The notes beneath the pieces were generated by a model. That model was not told where the DNA came from. It searched no databases and was given only the letters and a program-made list of their open reading frames with translations. The translations under genes and the position numbers were made by a program. DNA of 64,000 nt from Novosphingobium marinum (GTDB taxonomy: Bacteria; Pseudomonadota; Alphaproteobacteria; Sphingomonadales; Sphingomonadaceae), in NCBI RefSeq assembly GCF_013408095.1, contig NZ_JACBZF010000003.1, forward strand, positions 186,001-250,000, written 5' to 3'. Positions 59,704-64,000 of this stretch are shown here, piece by piece (the first letter of the stretch is position 1; each line of letters opens with the position of its first letter).

Positions 59704-60701
59704 GACCGCCCCCGCTTGCGGTTTTCGATCTTCACGCGGACCTGTCTGCGACCGGCACCGAGGCGCAGTTCGGCCTTGTGGAAGAGGCGGTCGACGATGA
59801 GATAGCGCCCGGTGACCCGGTAGTTGACCAGCTCGGCTGCGCCACCGGCGCCCACCACGAAAAATGGCGGCATTTCGCCCTGGGCGATATCGGGTGGAAA
59901 CTCGACCAGGGTCCGCTGTCCGTCGTCGAAGACCCGTAGCGGGCGCCAGTCAGGCTTGTCACCCGAGATGCGGTAATCGAAATTGAGCGCCTCAAACGTG
60001 AACCCGTCGGCGACTGGTGCTGTGCGCGCCGCTTGCTCTTCTTCGCGGCGCAACGCGATCAGTTCGTCCGCCGGATAGGACCAGCTGACCGAGGCCATAT
60101 AGATGTCCGGGTTGGCGCGCAGTTCGATATGATAGGTGCGGCGGTCGGTATTGATGACCAGATTGGTTGCGATATCGGGCCGCGTCGGTTTGATGAGGAT
60201 ATGAACCCGTTGCGTCGCTCCCGAGCCGCTCAGCGTGTCGCCGATCATCCAGCGCACGGTATCACCCGCCGCGACCGGCCCGGGGCCGACCAGTGTTTCG
60301 CCCTCTTGCAAGGCGATGTCGGTCACCTGCCCGGGTTTGGCGTAGACCTGGAACAATGCACCTTCGCGATAGGCATAGCGCTGGATGGCATTGTCGAATC
60401 CTGCATTGTCCGGTTCGATCCTGGCGGCCTCGTTCGCCGCTCCCACATGGCTCTGAGGATTAGGGGCGGGGTCAGAGGCAGGGGAGCGGCGCGCGGCAGT
60501 GGGGGAGGCCTGCCGCGAAGGGGTGATGGCATGTGCCAAGGCCCGAGCAAGGCGGGAAGCATCGGCGAGGTCGGAGGCGGTGATCGCACGCGATGCGGCC
60601 TGGGCCTGCGGCGCAGGCGTCGCTGCTGCCGGCGATCCGGCAAGGAGCAGAACGCCGGCTGCGAGCAGCGGCGGACGGGAGAGTTGAAGTAAATGGGTCA
60701 T
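59700..60701 (-). CDS. trbG: Conjugal transfer protein TrbG (VirB9)
   Basis: Outer-membrane-associated core protein. 333 residues with an N-terminal signal (LLAAGVLLLAGSPAAA), TNLVINTDRRTYHIELRANPDIYMASVSW, and the C-terminal LNFDYRISGDKPDWRPLRVFDDG and GEMPPFFVVGAGGAAELVNYRV. All are classical VirB9 segments. It overlaps both trbF and trbI. Confidence 0.94.
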   Translation of the reverse strand: MTHLLQLSRPPLLAAGVLLLAGSPAAATPAPQAQAASRAITASDLADASRLARALAHAITPSRQASPTAARRSPASDPAPNPQSHVGAANEAARIEPDNAGFDNAIQRYAYREGALFQVYAKPGQVTDIALQEGETLVGPGPVAAGDTVRWMIGDTLSGSGATQRVHILIKPTRPDIATNLVINTDRRTYHIELRANPDIYMASVSWSYPADELIALRREEEQAARTAPVADGFTFEALNFDYRISGDKPDWRPLRVFDDGQRTLVEFPPDIAQGEMPPFFVVGAGGAAELVNYRVTGRYLIVDRLFHKAELRLGAGRRQVRVKIENRKRGRS

Positions 60702-61381
60702 CAGCCAAGCTCCTTTGACCAGTTGATCGAGGTGACGAAGATCCCGAGCGGATTGCTGGTGAGCGCGTCGGGCGTTCTGGGAGGCTGGACGGCAATGCCG
60801 AGAATGGCGGTCCAGCGAGTGGTTTCGGCGAGCGCGCCGTCACGGTAGCGCCGCTCGACCCAAGCCACGCGAAAGCTGCGCGGGGAGGCACGGATCACGC
60901 TGGTGACATCGACCGCCACCTGTTCGCGGCCGATTGCCGCGAACGGGTCGTTGGCCCGCGCATAATCGTTGAGTGCCAAGGCGCCCTTGTCGCTGGCGAA
61001 CCGGTAGGCTCTGAGCCAGTTCTCGCGCACTACAATTGGATCGTCGGGGATAGCGCGGACATGCTCGATAAACCGCGCGAGGTGAAAGGCGATCTGCGGA
61101 TCGGTCGGCTCGTAATCCGCAGCGGCGGGAGCGACGGTGCGAGCCTCGCCGAGCCTGTCGACCTCGACCACCCAGGGCACGATGGTGCCGCGCGCATTCT
61201 GCCACACGAGCCCGCCGGTCAGCGCTGCCGACAGGCCGAGCGCGCCGAAAAAGGCGTAGCGCCAGCTCTTTGCCTGGACGCGCGCGGAACCGATGCGTTC
61301 GTCCCAGACCTGCGCCGCGCGCTGGTAGGGCGTCTCTGCTTGAGGCGTTTTTGCGTACCGGATCGAAGGCCGTTTGAACAT
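60701..61381 (-). CDS. trbF: Conjugal transfer protein TrbF (VirB8-like)
   Basis: Inner-membrane assembly factor. 226 residues: TPYQRAAQVWDERIGSARVQAKSWR, one membrane segment (YAFFGALGLSAALTGGLV), and the NTF2-like periplasmic domain including RFIEHVRAIPDDPIVVRENW and WTAILGIAVQPP. Next in order between trbL and trbG, as expected. Confidence 0.93.
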   Translation of the reverse strand: MFKRPSIRYAKTPQAETPYQRAAQVWDERIGSARVQAKSWRYAFFGALGLSAALTGGLVWQNARGTIVPWVVEVDRLGEARTVAPAAADYEPTDPQIAFHLARFIEHVRAIPDDPIVVRENWLRAYRFASDKGALALNDYARANDPFAAIGREQVAVDVTSVIRASPRSFRVAWVERRYRDGALAETTRWTAILGIAVQPPRTPDALTSNPLGIFVTSINWSKELG

Positions 61382-61387
61382 TGGAGG

Positions 61388-62701
61388 CTAATCCTTCTCT
61401 TTGGTGTCGATGGAAGCGCCTGCACCATGGCCATCACCGGAGCGCACGGTGTGCGCGGCAAGCGAGGCCGAGTGCCCCAGGCTTTGCCTGTGCTTCATGG
61501 ACCGCGCCCAGGCCGGCGGGCCGTTCGTCTGTTCCGGATCCGGTGACGAAGCACCGTGAGCAGGCACGATGCGTCCACCCATGTTCCCGACCGACGCACG
61601 CGCCCCGTCGCGGAAATTGCTCCTGGCGATGTCTGCCGCCTTGCGCAGCGGCGACATGGCGGCACCGCCTGCTGCGCGGCCAACACCCGCCATTCCGCCT
61701 GCAACCGCGGCGCCGCCGCTCTTGCCCGCCGAACCGGTGGCATAGGCCATGGTCGCACCTCCGGCGGCGCGCGAGGTGCCTCGCGCGACGGAAGAGGCAG
61801 CACTGGCGACCGCGCCGCCCGCAAGTTTGGCACCGGCCACGCCGCCAACCGCAGCACCGCCTGCAAGAAGCGCGGTGCCCGCAGCAGCGCCTGCACCGAG
61901 CTGCGGACCGCCCGCGACAATGCCATTGGCGATCCCCGGCCCGAAAATGCCCAGACCGAGCAGAGTGAGGCTGGCGAGCACGATGGCCAGCGCATCCTCG
62001 ATGGTCGGCTCGCCGGGGATGGCGCCGGTGAATTCGGCGAAGAGCGTCGAACCGATGCCGATGATGACGGCGAGAACGAGCACCTTGATTCCCGACGAGA
62101 CCACATTGCCGAGCACGCGTTCAGCGAGGAATGCGGTCTTGCCAAACAAGCCAAAGGGAATGAGCACGAAACCCGCCAAGGTCGTCAGTTTGAACTCGAT
62201 CAGGGTGACGAACAGCTGGATAGAGAGAATGAAGAAGGCGATGATGACAATCGCCCAGGCGACCAGCAGAATGATGATCTGCAGAAAATTCTCGAAGAAG
62301 CCGACATAGCCCATCAGATCGGCAATCGATTCGAGGAGCGGCCAGGCGGCATCGATGCCGACCTGCGCCACCCTTCCCGGTTGCAACAGATCGCCTGCGC
62401 CGAGCCCCGAGCCACTCGCCTTCAGGCCTAGCCCGGCGAAACTGTTGAACACGATATTGGCGAGCGCGCTCCAGTTGCCGATGATGTAGGCAAAGATGCC
62501 GACGAAGAGCGTCTTCTTGACGAGCCGGGCGATGATGTCGTCGTTCGCGCCCCAGCTCCAGAAAAGGGCGGCGAGCGTGACATCGATCACGATCAGCGTG
62601 GTCGCGATGAACGCCACCTCGCCAGAAAGCAGCCCGAAGCCGCTGTCGATATATTGCGAGAAGATCGCGAGGAAGCGATCGACAACACCGGTGCCACCCA
62701 T
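61388..62701 (-). CDS. trbL: Conjugal transfer protein TrbL (VirB6-like)
   Basis: Polytopic inner-membrane channel component. 437 residues from the ATG at 62,701. Six or so hydrophobic segments occupy residues 15-260 (for example ILLVAWAIVIIAFFILSIQLFV). A glycine/alanine-rich tail then carries repeats of GGA type and ends with a charged C-terminus. TrbL tails are typically variable. Upstream frame to 62,791 overlaps trbK and is not supported. Confidence 0.92.
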   Translation of the reverse strand: MGGTGVVDRFLAIFSQYIDSGFGLLSGEVAFIATTLIVIDVTLAALFWSWGANDDIIARLVKKTLFVGIFAYIIGNWSALANIVFNSFAGLGLKASGSGLGAGDLLQPGRVAQVGIDAAWPLLESIADLMGYVGFFENFLQIIILLVAWAIVIIAFFILSIQLFVTLIEFKLTTLAGFVLIPFGLFGKTAFLAERVLGNVVSSGIKVLVLAVIIGIGSTLFAEFTGAIPGEPTIEDALAIVLASLTLLGLGIFGPGIANGIVAGGPQLGAGAAAGTALLAGGAAVGGVAGAKLAGGAVASAASSVARGTSRAAGGATMAYATGSAGKSGGAAVAGGMAGVGRAAGGAAMSPLRKAADIARSNFRDGARASVGNMGGRIVPAHGASSPDPEQTNGPPAWARSMKHRQSLGHSASLAAHTVRSGDGHGAGASIDTKEKD

Positions 62702-62702
62702 G

Positions 62703-63029
62703 TCAGTTCTCCCTTCGCGCTTCACTGGGCAAGGACTCAGGCAGCGCCTTGTCGCCGATCCCGGAATAAGCCTCGGGGTGATCGACGCCAAAGAAGCGGC
62801 GGCGCTTCTCGGCCCAGGCGGCGCGGCAATCGGGCGAGGACAGCGCCAGTTCGCCGATTTGAGCGCAAACCCTCAGCTGTGCCGGCAGCGGATCGCCGTC
62901 GGGCACCCATATGCGCCGGTCGGCTTGCCGCACCGGCGCGGGCTCCTCGCGCAGCTGGACGATCGTCGTCGCGATGGCGAGACCGACGAACACAGCGGCA
63001 CCGGTGCGCGCGAGGAGCTTGGTGTCCAT
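62703..63029 (-). CDS. Putative entry exclusion protein TrbK-alt
   Basis: 108 residues with an N-terminal membrane segment (ARTGAAVFVGLAIATTIVQL) but no lipobox. CAQIGELALSSPDCRAAWAEKRRRFFG is the TrbK-alt family core. It lies between trbJ and trbL, the standard position. Likely reduces redundant transfer into cells already carrying the element. Confidence 0.88.
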   Translation of the reverse strand: MDTKLLARTGAAVFVGLAIATTIVQLREEPAPVRQADRRIWVPDGDPLPAQLRVCAQIGELALSSPDCRAAWAEKRRRFFGVDHPEAYSGIGDKALPESLPSEARREN

Positions 63030-63035
63030 CGCGGA

Positions 63036-63782
63036 TCAGTCCGATCCGCCGGGCAGATAGCGCGGACGAATAGCGAGAAACCGCCCCAACTGCTCGCGCG
63101 CCTGTGCCTTGGCCGCCGCGCGTTCGGCGGCATCGAGCGCCTGCGCCCTGCCAGTAGCGGCGATCGTGGCGGTCAGGTCGGCCAGCTGGCGGGCCTGCAA
63201 TGCCAGCAGCTGGTTGCCAGCCTGTGCTGCCTGCAAGGCGCCCGTGGCGGACTGGCTTGCGGAAACGAGGCTGCCGAGCGCATCGCGCGAACCTTCGATA
63301 TTGGCAACCGTGCCCGCCTGGACCTTGAGGGCATCTTCGAAGGCCGCCACGCTGTTTTGCCAGCGCGCCTCGGCGCCTTCGACCATCGCCCGCTGCGAGG
63401 CACCGAGCGGTACGTTCTTGTAATGCTGGTCGAAAGCGCCCTCGATGGTGCGGACATCGTAGGCGATGCGCTGGGCTTCGTTCAGCAGTTGCTGGGTCTG
63501 CCGGATCTGGTCCTGCAGGGGCTGCACGATCGTCAGCGGCAGGCTCTGAAGGTTCTTCGCCTCGTTGATGAGCGACGTCGCCTGGTTCTGCAGCATGCGG
63601 ATCTGGTTGTTGATCTGCTCAAGCGTGCGCGCGGCAGTCAGCACGTTTTGCGCGTAATTGGACGGATCGTAAACGATCCCGCCGAACTGGGCGTGTGCAG
63701 GCGTTGATACCAAGGTGCTCGTACTCGCCAAGGCGAGCGCGGTGCCCATGGCCATGCTGCGGACGATTTTTCGAGAGGTCAC
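63036..63782 (-). CDS. trbJ: Conjugal transfer protein TrbJ (VirB5-like)
   Basis: Periplasmic, pilus-tip type protein. 248 residues from a GTG at 63,782 overlapping the trbE stop. Signal peptide about 1-32 ending TPAHA. The helical QFGGIVYDPSNYAQN, then QINNQIRMLQNQATSLINEAKNL, is the TrbJ pattern. Confidence 0.92.
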   Translation of the reverse strand: MTSRKIVRSMAMGTALALASTSTLVSTPAHAQFGGIVYDPSNYAQNVLTAARTLEQINNQIRMLQNQATSLINEAKNLQSLPLTIVQPLQDQIRQTQQLLNEAQRIAYDVRTIEGAFDQHYKNVPLGASQRAMVEGAEARWQNSVAAFEDALKVQAGTVANIEGSRDALGSLVSASQSATGALQAAQAGNQLLALQARQLADLTATIAATGRAQALDAAERAAAKAQAREQLGRFLAIRPRYLPGGSD

Positions 63783-64000
63783 TTCAGGTCTCCTTCTGGT
63801 GGGTTTGGGGGGTCGGAAGAGTGCGCATCGCTGCCGAGCAATTCGGCGGCCCAGTGGAGGCCGCGATACCTCAGCCAGTGGACGGCAAAGCCGCTCCGAC
63901 CATGCTTTTCGATGATGCGGGACATAGCGAGCTGGTCGCTCTTGGAAGAAGCGGCGGCAAAGGCGAGCGCCACTTCGCCAAGGCCAAGTTCGAACAGGCG
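63779..64000 (-). CDS. trbE: Conjugal transfer ATPase TrbE, C-terminus (5' end outside window)
   Basis: The last 73 codons of TrbE. ALAFAAASSKSDQLAMSRIIEKHGRSGFAVHWLRYRGLHWAAELL matches the usual C-terminus of the VirB4-type ATPase. The Walker motifs are outside the window. The stop overlaps the trbJ start. Gene order trbE-J-K-L-F-G-I proves that the conjugation block continues beyond the right edge (trbB, C, D expected). Confidence 0.88.
   Translation of the reverse strand, partial: RLFELGLGEVALAFAAASSKSDQLAMSRIIEKHGRSGFAVHWLRYRGLHWAAELLGSDAHSSDPPNPPEGDLK

Larger units (their letters stand above)
37190..64000. mobile_element. Integrative and conjugative-type element (left end and body)
   Basis: From the end of trmB to the right edge the content changes from core genes to an integrase, metal resistance genes, quorum-sensing genes, a lasso peptide cluster and a trb conjugation block. 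The base composition also becomes more AT-rich at about 37,190. The combination of tyrosine integrase, DUF2285 protein and trb genes is that of alphaproteobacterial ICEs. The relaxase, trbB-D and the right attachment site are not in the window, so mobility and total size cannot be judged. No direct repeat pair could be found because the right end is missing. Confidence 0.75.

Overview
The window looks like a chromosome segment of a marine alphaproteobacterium of the order Sphingomonadales, most likely family Erythrobacteraceae. The basis is high GC, CtrA, phaB, the lptC/lptA pair, exosortase-A-associated sugar genes, and a lasso peptide cluster of the isopeptidase/TonB type. This is inference from gene content; no 16S or database comparison was possible.

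Left part (1-37,190) is mostly core genome. A minus-strand housekeeping operon runs gpmA-purE-purK-folA-ribF-ileS (ileS leaves the window at the left edge). Next come tRNA-Thr(GGT) and an orphan three-gene set resembling VirB1-VirB9-VirB10, followed by galU, murA, phaB and leuS-lptE-holA. At about 19,905 two truncated convergent genes meet: an exopolysaccharide sugar transferase on the plus strand and the first quarter of gmd on the minus strand. This is best read as a deletion scar. After it come lptA-lptC-rnd, ung, a DksA-like gene, gltD-gltB, an acidic membrane-anchored protein, an exosortase-A-associated glycosyltransferase and O-glycosylation ligase, DUF4126, ctrA and trmB.

Right part (about 37,190 to the right edge) is an integrated, probably conjugative, element. 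It starts with a tyrosine integrase just after trmB. Its control genes appear to be a LuxI synthase (in an operon with a PhyH-type dioxygenase and a GntR regulator), a LuxR regulator, and a two-frame DUF2285 gene that resembles the frameshift-controlled excision activator known from a rhizobial ICE. Its cargo is a mercury-type operon (merR, merT, merP, a GDCCVxC protein and an unusual flavin disulfide reductase), ynfA, and an arsenic operon (arsR, arsI-like, arsC, ACR3). It also carries a complete lasso peptide system: ECF sigma, TonB receptor, isopeptidase, cyclase, B protein and a 45-residue precursor too short for ordinary gene finders. The element ends in the window with a minus-strand trb conjugation block: trbE (partial), trbJ, trbK-alt, trbL, trbF, trbG, trbI and DUF2274.

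How the parts may work together: the LuxI/LuxR pair probably couples cell density to excision and Trb-driven transfer, the metal genes protect the host, and the lasso genes make, import and linearise a predicted 23-residue lasso peptide. The most interesting points are the +1 frameshift in the DUF2285 gene, the new lasso precursor, the deletion scar, the orphan VirB9/VirB10 pair whose VirB10 lacks the membrane-crossing antenna region, and the mer operon whose reductase lacks C-terminal cysteines while its small neighbour ends with a vicinal pair.
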